NCBI GenBank assembly: GCA_007644065.1
Contig: VJWN01000010.1
Span: 1,488,001 to 1,552,000 of the forward strand
Source of the DNA: Margaritispora aquatica
Taxonomy: Eukaryota > Ascomycota > Leotiomycetes > Helotiales > Discinellaceae
DNA: 64,000 nucleotides
Reading direction: 5' to 3'
Part shown: positions 34,666 to 46,381 of the stretch, in pieces
Numbering within the stretch: position 1 is the stretch's first letter
Layout of the letters: each line of letters begins with the position of its first letter
Notes under the pieces: generated by a model
What the model was told of the DNA's origin: nothing
The model's input: the letters and a program-made list of their open reading frames with translations, nothing else
Database searches by the model: none
Position numbers and translations under genes: made by a program

Positions 34666-35547
34666 ATTCGTAATACCTCGACTCTCCTTGCTTGATCTGA
34701 AAATTCAGCTACTGCGATCTGGATACTGGCGAAATAGCTTTAGTATAGAAAGGAGATCTTGAGAGTAGTTTCAGTTGTCTGGCAGAAGTTTTTGCCTCTT
34801 GCAAAACTTCGCGTCGTGTGGTGTTTCAAGTACTCGAAATATCTCGCGAATCCAACCACGTGATTAAAACTATTTTAGCAGACTTGGGGCGTTTCGTTTA
34901 GCCTAGTCAGCAAGCTGTTGATTCAATACTTTATCTTAGTTTACAAGCACAGTACTCTAAAAGTTTATTGTCAACGTCTATACTTGAACTATTCCAAATG
35001 TCTTTAAGCTACATATTTCTATCGTAGTTATATTAATATCCCTCAGCTTCGAATTGAGAAAAAAAGTCTCAACCATTACCTTTCAGTTGATATTATGTCG
35101 TTTTAGGTATTAGTTATGTTAATCTATGTCTGGTGAGTGAGACTTTATATACACTGCTCATATCAACTAATAAGTTTGTCGGCAAGATTGCTCTCATTGA
35201 AATCGTTTAAGTTCTCTAAAATCAAGCAGCGATTGTGAAAATACTAGAAATTTTATGGAACTGCCTCACGATCGATATAGCCAACTTGGGTTAATCCTGA
35301 ATTCATTAACATGGTTCCTTCAGTTGAAGATGACTGTTTGAGCAAGCAAATGTCATACCTTTATCATTCATAGCTATGGCATAATAGTTTGTCCAAGAGC
35401 ACTTCGAGATCTTTGTGGCATTGCAACAATTGATTGCAGTGCCATCCGCTATATACAAAATCTTTGATACCAGATCACAGCAAAATTACCGCCCAAACAA
35501 CCAAAACACAGTCTACTAGATGACAGCCAAAATTACAACCAGAACAA
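34666..35547. other. AT-rich spacer
   Basis: About 880 bp, AT-rich particularly at 34920-35260, with no coding signal. It separates the BTB cluster from the surface-protein gene. Confidence 0.5.
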
Positions 35548-36275
35548 CTAAAAGACAGTTTGCATGCTAAGAACACCAACAACACCAGCCAGAGCCCATG
35601 TCAACACATTCTTCGTGTTGAAACTTGTAGCTGCTCCTCTTGCAACACATGTAGCTGTTGGGTTTATAGTCTTCTCAGCTCCCGCAGTGATCTCGACATC
35701 GAAGCGGCGGTACACAGTTCCAGATAGAGTCTCGGTGGTAGTTCTGGAGGTGGTCGTCGCGGTACCAATGGTAGCATGAGCAGTCGCAGTGCAAGTTGCT
35801 GCGGTTGTACCAACAAGCTTGCAAGTTTCCTGGACTGTGGCAGTGATAGGAGTGCTCAGGGCTGTGGTCGTCGCATCGCTGGACCACTCGTAAATAGACG
35901 GCCCCAAGGTATAGGTGGCAATCTAGATAGCATTAGCAGCTGTCTCGCTCATCGCAATAGAAAATGCAATATACTTACATAAGCGTTAGGTCCACAAGTG
36001 ATAGAGCTAACGTATTGCCCACCATCGGTGCATTGGATTGCGTATACAGTCTCGCTGTTGCAGGCTGAGACGACTGATGCAGCATATTTGTATCTGCTGT
36101 CGGCGGCGTCTATGAACATGTTCACAGTGCTTTTCACAGTGCTGTTGGAAGAAGTTGAGGAATTCTGTCTTGTTTGAAGCATAGGGAGGACGCTTTCTTC
36201 CATCCTTGGAAAGATCGCGGTGTCGAACAAACCATCGAGAGTAGGAGCATGTGCTGCAGCAATTGCGAAAGCCAT
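35548..36275 (-). CDS. Ser/Thr-rich GPI-anchored-type surface protein
   Basis: Two exons, 36275-35979 and 35922-35548, with a 56-bp phase-0 intron; 223 residues. The short N-terminal segment MAFAIAAAHA is weakly signal-like. The middle contains four to six Cys (ACNSETVYAIQCTDGG, ITCGPNAY, QETCKLVGTTAATCTA) in a Thr/Ser-rich context. The last about 20 residues are hydrophobic (VLTWALAGVVGVLSMQTVF) with no charged tail, as expected of a GPI-attachment signal. Probably a wall or plasma-membrane mannoprotein. No catalytic motif. It lies inside the BTB array on the same strand. Confidence 0.75.
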
Positions 36276-39236
36276 TTTGAGTTTATAAAACGAGTGTGTG
36301 AGAGTTAGGAGCTTCTGGTTAATGAGTGTGGAATTAGTGCTTCTCTGGTCATCAATGATTCAGGAGGAGCAAACAAAGTTATAAAGTTCTCCTGTGCCTC
36401 TTCGCTAATTTGGAACCCAGATATAAACCTTGTGTCTGTTTCCATCTTGCTATGCATCAGTCGCCGACTTCAGAACCCCGAATTCTGCAGGGAGCGACAT
36501 ACGAGGATCTCATTTCTCCAATTGGACGTGCGTCTTTGCTATGCCCTTGGAGACTCCAGATTTTTGGAGGCGAGTAGAGTATTCGGCGATTACCCACAAA
36601 TGTAGTTTCCTGTTTGTGTGGGTACTCGCCTTTTTCATCAGTATGAGCTTTACAGGGTGCGGCGTACAAGGATCACATCTGTTAAGTTAAACATGCGCCC
36701 TTGTCATATGCCCCTGGAGACTCCAGACCTCCGAAGAATGCGAATATGGATAACGGCTGCGGCTTGCTCCCAAAACCTCCTATCCTCTATACTTTCACAG
36801 ATCTCGGCGTGGCGTTCATTCGGGTATGACGAAAGCTTCACTTGATCACAGCCTTCTGCGATGATTGGAAGCTGAGGTCATAGAAGGATGATACCCTGTC
36901 GCATGACTCATGATTTCGGAATTCTATCTACTCTGATACAGAGGTAATGAGATCGTATGAGCACATCTCTTGGCTTTGTCCTGTTCTTTGGAGGCCTCGA
37001 CAACACAGAGATCTTGGTCCCTGAAGATCATCTCGCTTAGTGCTTGCCAAGACGGGCTTTGCTCGTAAATTGAAGTTGATCCACCGGTCAGCCACCAGCC
37101 CTTCAGCCCTTCAGCCACGTTTCCACCTCCCATGGCTGAAAGGTACATGGATTTGAGCCCTGCATAATATTAAGTTCTGTCGCGTGTTGTAAGGATTCAA
37201 CGCACCAACGTTCTATCATTGGTTCTGTTGAGAACACTACCTGGTACTTTGACAATACCAAGCCAGACGTTGAGGTGAGGCATTTTGGGTATTACTTTCA
37301 CGTTTGTGCCCTTGTCGCTGAGGTAGCTTCTCCAACTCCTTGATATTGTGCATATTTTTGTTTATTCGTTAATATCCCACGAATATCTACTTGAATTCAA
37401 CCCACTGCAAGTCCGTTTTGAAGGATCAAGGTTGGCAAGTGTTGTTTTTTTCTCAACGCTGTTAAGCCTAAGCATTTCCTGCTCTTTGTGCTTTTTGTGT
37501 GCTTAATCTGATGATTTCGCATTCAGAAAACACTAATTGAATGGCTCTAATAGCACATCTCAAGTGTGAGAAATTGCATCATTCGCTTAGCAAATCGAAT
37601 TAAGGTACTCGCCTTTTCCAGATATCCTCAACCTTAAGGGGCTCTCGGAAGGAATCTGCAGTATCCACTTCGTAATATAACCTTGCTGAATCAGTGCTTC
37701 CAAATTGCCAGCACCAGACCAAAAGGAGGCGCGCCAATCAGAATCTATAGTAGGCCAGGTAAAATAAAAAGGAATTAATAAGGTAATCGTCGGTTTCGCT
37801 TCGCCAGAAATTGATAGCCCCCTGATCTTAGTTGGGCAAAGTGGATGTGTTCGGTAAGCGAGTGCGGTAGTTTGAAACTGTAAATTGAGAGAGAAAACCC
37901 CACAATTTCAAAGTGGAGCAGCAAATTCAATTGAAATAAAGGAACAATATGTTAGAATAGAGAAACAGTTGAATAACTTCGCGAACTGATTGTATGAGGA
38001 GAAAGGTCTTCGCTTCCTATAGAGATGTAGTTCTCGTACCATCGTTCAAGCCAGTACATAGATAAAACCAAAACGGGCCTTTGTTGACCTGCTCAACAAA
38101 GTACAGCATTCTTTCTCAATTGAATATCTTAGTCAAGGATTATCACAGGGGGAACTTGGCCATCGAATTTCTGATATTTTTCATTATAGTGCACATCGCC
38201 CCTAAATTCAACAAGCCACCGCACCTACCTACCTACTCATCACCCACACTACTTTTGGCCGACCAAGATTGGCAGGGCTGTAAGAGACAAGCGCGAGGAT
38301 TGCATAAGGTAACGTACCCATTACTATACACGTGTTCCCCACGCCAGACGCTTGGTTTCGTTTTCCGCGCGTTACTAGAAGTCCCGAGTGGGTTTAGGCT
38401 ATGCGAAATCGAGGTCCGGATGAGGAAGGCTGGTTGACCTTAAAGAAAACAGTGCAGGGGAAGGCCGGCCAAAGTAGGCCGTAGGCTGAGTTGACACAGG
38501 TAGGGAGTTTGAACGCACTGTGCGCTGAACAGCCCTGTAGGTTGGTGGACGTAGAAGAAGGCGAGGATCGTGAGGCTTTCTCCACATATGCAGCCCATCG
38601 AGAATTGTCGCGAGGGCGTTTTTTTGATTAAAAAAATAATAGTATTCGTACTCCCATCCTTCACAAGTTTGAAGTGTGCACCCCGGCGCGCCAAGAGGGC
38701 TTTCACGGTGAAGAAACTCGCGCGCGAGGATTCAGAATGGCGAAAAAGGTGAGTTCATCCACTTCGACAACAGGGCAATGTAAGTGTTTAACTCAAGGTC
38801 TGCTCAAATGATTGGAGTTCGGCATTGTAGAAATAGCCAAGTACTATTTGTGGCATAAGAGATGGTGGTATCTGTCATTCAAATCAGCAGCTCAAACCTC
38901 ACGAAGACATAGCGATGGAGTATTGTAAAATGAGATTCAATATCTGTTGCGTCTCATATCATTCATTTCAAACATGGAAGTATATCTGGCGTTTTTACTC
39001 GTAACAGAAATATCATTGGGGACAGCAGCACTAAAGGCAACAACAAGCAGAACTGATTCAGTCCATCTTGTAAGAGATTAAGGGAAGACCAGTTTAAATG
39101 GAGATGAGATGCTGAAGAATCAGGCTAGCAAAGTATATATACGTGATAGAGAAACGCCGCAACAAGCACCCTCAAATCCCACAACACAGAAACGCTAGCA
39201 ATATCTCAATAGGTTTGATGCGATACCCCACTCTAA
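36276..39236. other. Long gene-free stretch within the array region
   Basis: Nearly 3 kb with no supported gene. It holds the direct and inverted repeats at 36.5-36.75 kb (see repeat entry), an AT-rich stretch and numerous short unrelated ORFs. It looks like decayed repeat or spacer DNA. Confidence 0.5.
36480..36750. repeat. Imperfect direct repeat with nested inverted repeats
   Basis: About 80 bp around 36486-36570 recurs, diverged, at about 36655-36745; the anchor ATGCCC(T/C)TGGAGACTCCAGA occurs at 36541 and at 36708, 167 bp apart. Between the copies, GGCGAGTA (36569-36576) pairs with TACTCGCC (36623-36630), and TACCCACA (36591-36598) with TGTGGGTA (36617-36624). Possibly a relic of a small mobile element; no family assigned. 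Confidence 0.7.
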
Positions 39237-40087
39237 TCATAAGCCATCGCTATCCATCTCATCGAGTATCTCCTTTCTTCCCAGAATCTTCGCACGCTCC
39301 AGGCCGATGCCGAAACCATGCTGATGCGCTTCAAAGTAAACAGATTTTCTGTGCATTGAATGAATCTGACAATTCGTAATGTTGTATTCGGTATTATTTC
39401 TATTTGCCTTAGCATGTTCATGGATGGCTTCGGCGACATCTTGACCAAATTCTCCCTTAGTCATGAACAGCGACCCAACCTCTGGGAGATTTTCCGAGGG
39501 CGCAAAGAGCGTGGAAACGAGCTTGTCCACTTGTGCCCTGCGGAGTGGTGAATTTTCCAGAGTATTCTTGTAAACGTAATGGACTGCTGTGGATGAAAGA
39601 GAAAGACGCTCGTGACAGACGTGGTATTCCTTCAGTGTAGCTTCTTTGAGTTTGTCGGATCCAATCTTGTCCGCGAGAACCCGCAGCTTGCACCATTGTA
39701 ACTCATATCTCCAATCCACTATGTGCTTGTCATCTGCTTCTTGGAACTCCAACCTGGCTGAGAGATTCGAAGTGTATCTATCAAGTGACCGAACGCAATG
39801 GGATCATCGTCTGGCAAGCTCATCTCTTTAGTGATTCCCTCTTTGAATGTGCTTTTGAAAGCGGCTTTAAATCACGGTACTCGATCGCATGGTAGATTCT
39901 CGTGTAGAAGCCATAATTTTCTTGTGGAACAGACGTAGATTTTGACCATGCTCGTGGACATGAGATGACTATATGATCCATTAGCTTCTTTGTATGCCCA
40001 TATCGCAGATCCATACCCTTGGATACTTCGAGGACTTGCCTTGTTCTGAGCTTCTTCAGCTCTGGTATCTAAACGCTTTGTCTCCAT
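39237..40087 (-). pseudogene. BTB/POZ domain protein, array copy 6 (stop plus frameshift)
   Basis: An exon-1 candidate starts at 40087 (METKRLDTRAEEAQ), with a plausible GTATGG...ATATAG intron. Then STSMVKIYVCSTRKLWLLHE, NLPCDRVP, a TGA at 39872-39874, and FKAAFKSTFKEGITKE, MSLPDDDPIAFGHLID. A frameshift then moves the reading to the frame ending at 39237, which carries ELQWCKLRVLADKIGSDKLK, VHYVYKNTLENSPLRRAQVD and NITNCQIHSMHRK (C-x-x-H motif). The family order is retained but cannot be translated as one protein. It lies 4.6 kb upstream of the rest of the array. Confidence 0.82.
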
Positions 40088-40665
40088 GCTGCGATGGCTT
40101 GGTGACAGCTAAAGTAATGTCGCCCGATGCGTGAGTGAAGTGTTTACCTTGTCGAAGTTTCAATTTCAGATCACCGCTGTTGTGTTTCGTGGGAATGAAC
40201 TTTTTTTTCAGTGCAATTGGGTATCGATCGTGAAAATTTAGACTGCGTCAAGCCTGGTCCATACGGAGATTGACCTACTACTGTAAATTAGGAAACGAGC
40301 AGGAGTTGTTTTCCTTCAACCCTCGAAGGCATGTGTCGGAAGTATGTGGTAAATGGAATTGTGTCGATTCCTGGATCATTCTTCGAGGATTATGAGGCTG
40401 GGTCAATCTTCTGTCAAGAGAAGATCTGATCATAACCAGAAGCGCAGGTACATCAAGATTTCCAGGTTGGCAGATGCATTCGAGGGAGGGAGCTATCACC
40501 TGATGAGATCACGTGATTATATTCCCCGAATCGATGGTGAGATGGTGAAAGATACTTACCCACTCAAAAAGAGCAGCTCTGCCTTGTCTACGAACTTCAT
40601 TCTAGGGATGTGGTATAATTAGATAACTACAAAAGCAGAGATATCGTCGACTACCATTACAGGTC
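40088..40665. other. Intergenic
   Basis: No gene recognised; promoter of BTB copy 6 and 3' flank of the FAD oxidase. Confidence 0.5.
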
Positions 40666-42454
40666 TTATGTCTTTGAAACAAGCCATCCACCATTCTGTA
40701 GCTTTTGGAACACTTCTTCAGGATCATACTTCAAAGCAACCTCCTTCAACTTGGCTAAATTCTCTTCGCCATATGTTGCCAATGGATTCTGATCTCTTGA
40801 AGAATAGTTTGCATACTTGAACGGAAGATACGTTCCATTTTTCTTGGCGGCATCCTCAACCTTGTCGACAATGTTTTCGCAAGCTGCTCGGATCACAACT
40901 TCATCGTCTAGACCTTTCCAATCGGCCATGATAAGAAACCCTAGATGTTATTAGTCTCTACCGCTCAATTTCTGGGAGATGACTAGCTCTTACATTGGTG
41001 ATTTTCTGAAGTGATGCCCATAGGGTTACCTCCATTCGAATTGGAAACTTTCATCGTGCTTGAAGCGATTGGTTGAATGACCATGGTCAAAGCAACATCT
41101 TTGACTTCCTGAGCTTTCAAAGCCTCGACCTGCTCAAGCCGTGCTTTCTCAGCTACTTTATATAGCTCCAGATCAGGCAAACTAGCCATGGTTCGCATGT
41201 CGTGCCTGTAACCTAATCAGGAACTTTCATTCGCCATAAGAATAGCCACTCACATTTGAGGCTCCGCAGCAAGTACATTTGCCACTCCTTGTACAACTCC
41301 AGCAACCGTGGTAATTGCTGGTGGAATAACATGCATCAAATATGGTATGTCGTAGAAGCAACTGAATACCTCAGGTGATTCGATGGGAGCGCAGTAGAAG
41401 AAGACGAGAAGTGTCGCCTGTTCCATCATTTGCATGACCAGTGTTGCTTTATTGTCTTTCTCGATCGCTTTGTGGTATATCACCAAGGCGTCAAGCAATT
41501 GCTCGTTGGTAGTTGGTGCGTAAATTCGAGCCTCTGCCCACACCTTGTTTGGAACAGCAGTCATGTCAAAGCGAGTGACAATGCCTGTTCACTTCAGTCT
41601 AAACCCATACCGAAACGAGGTGAATTTGAAGTGCCTACCGAAATTTGAACATCCTCCTTTTAGAGCCCAGAATAAATCACTGTTCTCTTCCTTATTGGCG
41701 TTGGTAATCATACCATTCGCGAGAACAATCTTTGATCATAAGTGTGCAATTTTTTTACGACCTCCAAGACGTGATGTGCTTACTTCGTAATTCTCTACCC
41801 CCATACAGCTGAAACCATGCTCGCTGTTTTGAAACGATAGTCCACCTCCAAGCAGCAACCCAGAAACTCCAATTGCAGGCACTCTCCCTCCAGTGACCGT
41901 CAGATTGTCTTTCTCCAAAGCACTATACACTTCAAGCCAGGTGAGTCCAGCACCAATCTTCGCAATTGATTTGTCTTGGGTTAGCGAAATGTTGTTGAAT
42001 TTGGACATGCTGATCACAACACCGCCATCATTGCTACAAAATCCCGGATTTTGCAAGTGACCGCCACCTCGGATAGAGAACTTCGCGCCAAGAGTCTTGC
42101 AGGTGGTGAGAATTCGGGCGATTTCCACGGGAGTTTCTGGAGTGAGGATGACAGATGGTGTAAGATGACAGTTGGTTGACCTGGCAATCAAATCAATGTC
42201 TGTTGAACAAATTGAAGGTATAGCATCTACCAAGGCTTCTTCTTCAGCTCTTCAAAATTCCCCGAGCTGGCGATGACTGCATTATCACCAAATATCAAGG
42301 GAAACACCTCTGCAATTTTATCAACTCGGGCCTTCTCCTTGTCTCCCACGCTCAGAGCCCGGAATCCGTTCAATAATTTCTGCACCTCTGCCTCTTTACC
42401 AAATGAATGCTTCGAGGAGTCTGGAAACTCTTTAGCCACAAGTGAAAGAGTCAT
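40666..42454 (-). CDS. FAD-linked oxidoreductase, berberine-bridge-enzyme-like
   Basis: Six exons, 42454-42231, 42180-41784, 41729-41639, 41584-41254, 41205-40994 and 40940-40666; introns 48-54 bp, all phases close; 509 residues. The PCMH-type FAD domain contains [29 protein letters not shown] (the His is the expected covalent FAD ligand), [27 protein letters not shown] and [13 protein letters not shown]. The substrate half follows. The C-terminal BBE motif is [20 protein letters not shown], ending [16 protein letters not shown]. There is no signal peptide, so it is probably intracellular. Such flavoenzymes oxidise sugars, alkaloids or polyketide intermediates using O2. The substrate is unknown. 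Confidence 0.92.
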
Positions 42455-43216
42455 CGTGAGAATCTATCTTCCTGAGCTTTCGAGGTTCGAGGAAAGGGGA
42501 TTTTGCGGCACAAAAAGAGGGGAAGCAAGCAGATGTTGTATATAGGATTGAAATGCTTGGATGCCTCGCTATACTGTCCTCAATAGGTAATGGAAGCATA
42601 TCAAAGCGGGTCCACCTGCATCAATATTCAAGGGTGATATCACACTTTTACGAGTACGGCCGTACATCTATTTTAAGCGAAATTCTGGTTAAGGATCTTG
42701 GCCTGTTGGAAGCTTGCAATGCCTCTGCTTCGACTTCGAGCATGAAATTTTCATCGTCTTAATAACAAGCTATCCCCATCGTATGCTTCACGTCCTGTTT
42801 ATCGATAGCATCAAATGCTTCCTAGAAATAGATTAGATGAAACCTATTATTATGCTATCAATCAGCATCAACTTCCCAAAGCACTGTTTCGAAAGACCAC
42901 CAATACGTCAATCTTCGACCCAGCAGCAATTGAGTGGTTGGTATCTCTCATTGGTTGTCAGATCTATAATTTCACCCTGCAATGCCTGTCTCATGCAAGC
43001 CAAGAAGGCAAGAGAACCCGCCCATTTAGCCGAACCATACCACTGGGTTGCTCAACAACTATAGTTTCAGTATGGCAGGTTGTCAGGTATACTCGCCGCA
43101 ATCCTACAGCAAGAGACTTGGACGTGAAATTCTCAAATGTTTTAAGATATTTCGATGTCTAGAAATTCCAACTCTTCTGAAAGGCATGATTGAACGACAC
43201 TCAGCACGCATCAAGC
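42455..43216. other. Divergent intergenic region
   Basis: Between the FAD oxidase and the rhodopsin-like gene. The ORF at 42815-43162 has no recognisable motif and is not called. Confidence 0.5.
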
Positions 43217-44581
43217 ATGAATTCCTTTGCTGAGGGATCCGGAGATGGCATGCCGACTATGGTTATTATCACCAGAACGGTAGTTTTTCTCCTAGCTGGA
43301 ATATCTTCGCTTCTTGTTTTGATAAGGGCAAGTACTAATTGAAAGAGCTGCAAAGCATCAAGACTCACACCGCCTGCAGGTTTTTACACGCAAGTTCGTG
43401 ACCAAAGCATTTGGGCTCGATGATTGCTGTGCACTTCTAGCGTTGGTACGATTTCCCTATTGAATTGAAGTCCTGAACTGCCTATACTAATTGTGTATTC
43501 CCTGACCTTGGGATGGTCCGCTCTGTCGATTACGATCACCTATTACGGTCTCGGTCAACGACAAAAAGATGTATTAGACATTGATCTGCTGACATTTCTT
43601 AAAGTATGGCCATCCATCCAATAACTCCAGTGACAGGACTAACCTACCAAAAGATCTATTATGTTGCTACCTGCACTTACCTCCTTGTGGGGTGCACCGT
43701 AAAGATCAGCCTAGCGGTATTCCTCATGCGCGTTTTTCCAGCAGGTAAAGTTTCCTCTAACATTACCATTGTGGTTTTAATTGTTATCAGACTTTGTGAA
43801 GAGAGTCTGCCAGATCGTTATCGTCTTCATCGCAATCTTTACATTGAGTGGAGAGCTTGCACTGGTCTTTCAATACAAACCGATTGTGTAAGTATATCGA
43901 AGACAAACCATATTATATTTCAATAGCTGACAACCTTTAGAGCAGGCTATGATAGAACTATTATAGGAACATGCTACTCAAGCCAAGTGATGTTTGGGAT
44001 CTTAATGTACCAAGGAATCGTCATGTTTCTGTTGGACGCCACTCTTCTCGCCCTGCCAATCCCAATAACCTGGGCATTGCAGATATCAAAGAAAAAGCGA
44101 GCTTTACTGATTGTTCTACTCAGCTCTGGTATGATCTATCGTCTCACAGTATCGAAACTCTGTACTAATAAGATCCAGGCGTCTTAGCCTGCGTGGCCTC
44201 TCTAGTACGCTTCACGACGTTGGCATACACGAAGGACACAATAGACTACACTTGTAGATCTCTCTATCGTCTAAAGTTGTTTCCCTCTAACTATAAATAG
44301 ATTCCGCAGCCTCCTCAATGATCTGGATGAATCTCGAATACCATCTCGGCTTGATGGCTGGAAGTGTCTCCTCAATACGACCTCTACTCACTCAAACCTC
44401 CTTCTTCACCTCACACAGTTCGTCCAACAAGTCTAACTCGCGGATCTCAGGGAAAGCATTCGAACTGGAGGAGAGCGAAGGTCGGAAATCGAACAAAATA
44501 TTTATGACTAGAGAGGTGAATATTGTAGAGGGGGAAGGGAGAAGTGATAGTCAGGAGAGGATTGTGCCGCAATCTCTATGA
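43217..44581 (+). CDS. Rhodopsin-like (PTH11-related) seven-helix fungal membrane protein
   Basis: Eight exons: 43217-43327, 43380-43445, about 43493-43603, 43654-43744, 43791-43887, 43941-44128, 44179-44253 and 44301-44581; about 339 residues. Family hallmarks are FVTKAFGLDDCCALLAL, TITYYGLGQR, IYYVATCTYLLVGCTVKISL, LRP-type VSSIRPL, LACVASLVRFTTLAYTKD and MIWMNLEYHLGLMAGS. Intron 1 starts with GC (AGG|GCAAGT...CAG), a known minor class, and this is the only frame-compatible donor. Intron 2 (donor GTACGA at 43446) has a good CTAAT branch site but no AG before the conserved YSLTLGW exon, so its acceptor is lost or non-canonical. The cytoplasmic tail is Ser/Glu-rich. Perhaps a surface sensor; the gene may be impaired. 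Confidence 0.78.
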
Positions 44582-45239
44582 TAGAAGCGACGGCTGACCT
44601 CTGGACAACTGTTGAAAGTGTAATCCGAAAGAAGCTATGAGCTACCGGTGGCACAACTTCGAGTTACAGCCTTAACTCCCGAAATGTTGAAGCATCTATC
44701 GCCAATGTATTGGTTGGCGAAATTTTATTCCAGAGGTTGCAATCACTTCGTTGCCAATTGAGAATCAATCACAATTACTATGCCCAATTTATGATATTTT
44801 AAGAGAATTCTATTCTTCTGAATATATTCTCGATGCTTGGATATAACTGTGCGTTCCTCTATAAACTTGTAGGTGGTCCTGAGCTTAGCATACCCCACAA
44901 TATTTGGTTTTCAGGGGGTTGCCGAGCTGCCGCCACGCGGGACCCCACTGAACACGCAACGTCTCGCTATACCGTTTCCACACTATTGCAAAGCACTTCA
45001 ATATGGTTGGCCGTGTTTTGTCCGAAAGGTTCCAGTGCGGATGTATAGTGCTTAACTTTAATCTAAATTCAAAGCCCATCATCCACAACATCCCCAATTT
45101 AGAGCTTGGCGCGAGCCAAAGTGACGAATGCCTTTCTCGGTAATGCAGAATGTGAGAACTACAAATACAAAGATCTCTGGCGAGGTGATAACATCAAGCG
45201 TCTTCAACAAGCACTTGTAAAGCTACTTTCTTACTCAAG
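44582..45239. other. Intergenic
   Basis: 3' flank of the membrane-protein gene and promoter of the dioxygenase gene. No gene supported. Confidence 0.5.
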
Positions 45240-46381
45240 ATGGTCATGTTCAATGCTATCACGATCCTTGCCACCTTGGCAACTCTATCACTCGCTCACC
45301 CTGGTGAGAACAAAGAGATGCTCAAGCGAGAGATGACAATGCGAAATGCGCAACATGCTGCAGCCTCGAGAGCACTGTCCTAGTGTCAAGTTTCACCCAA
45401 TGCTGCGGCCTTGAGGGAACGCTCAGCTGCTCGTCGAGCAGCGAAAGTCACCGAGCTTCGCGAGAAGCGTGGACTTACAAGCAGTGCGTATAATCATCTT
45501 GACGTATGGCTCACTTGTTAACTGTGCATACAGAACCTCTCGGACATCAGAAGCGAGATCTCACAGCTCTAGAGTATTGGACCCAGAAGAACCACAACAT
45601 GTCATCTTTAGGATACACACTTCAAAGCCCCGAGGAAACCATCTTCGGTTCAAACAACACCTGCGCACTTGTTCCCGAGACGACTATTGGTCCGTACTAC
45701 GTCACTGGCGAATCAGTTCGCTCAAATATAACAGAAGGTCAAGCAGGTGTGCCAATGCACATTGAGCTTCAATTCGTGGACATGAACACTTGTTTGCCTG
45801 CGTCACAAGTCCTGGCAGATGTGTGGCATTGTAACTCAACTGGTGTCTACTCAGGAATTGCTGAAAGCGAGGGCCAGGGGGGACTGAACTCTACATTTCT
45901 CCGAGGTATCCAAGTCTCGGACGAAGAGGGCGTCGCTTCTTTCGACACTCTTTTCCCTGGACATTATGATTCTCGCGTCACCCACTTCCATCTCGTTGTC
46001 CGCACAGATGCTACGCTCCAGCCAAACAATACCTACACTGGAGGCACAACGCTGCATGTCGGACAAGTGTACTTCGAGGATGCTTTGGTCGAGGCAGTTG
46101 AAGCGACCGACCCATACAACACCAACGACATCGCTTTCACAACTTGGGAGGTGGATGGGTGGATGTTAGAAGAAGCGACGACGGATTATGATCCGTTTGT
46201 GGAGTATGTGCAGCTGGGTGATGATTTACAGGATGGTCTGTTAGCTTGGATCACCGTGGCGCTGGACTTGAGCAGTGATCACTCTTCTAACTTGACTGCG
46301 GCGGCGCATCACTATGGTACTGGTGGTGTGGCTGTCAGTGGTAGTAGCAAGGGTCTTCCGCCTTCGAATCCAAATGCTTAG
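45240..46381 (+). pseudogene. Extracellular intradiol ring-cleavage dioxygenase-like gene with in-frame stop
   Basis: Exons 45240-45483 and 45534-46381, with a 50-bp phase-1 intron; 363 codons. A signal peptide (MVMFNAITILATLATLSLAH) precedes the propeptide-like helix, then TAG at 45381-45383 (codon 48), where relatives have Lys or Gln before Cys. The frame continues without further damage through REKRGL, the second exon and the catalytic domain. Candidate Fe(III) ligands are Tyr in TIGPYYV and VYSG, and His in RVTHFHLVVR. The domain would open catechol-type rings outside the cell. Only the stop disrupts an otherwise complete gene. An ATG after the stop (near 45600) would lack the signal peptide. 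Confidence 0.82.

Noticed and set aside
42815..43162. 115-codon ORF between the FAD oxidase and the rhodopsin-like gene
   Set aside because: No motif, no supporting context; likely chance ORF in promoter DNA.
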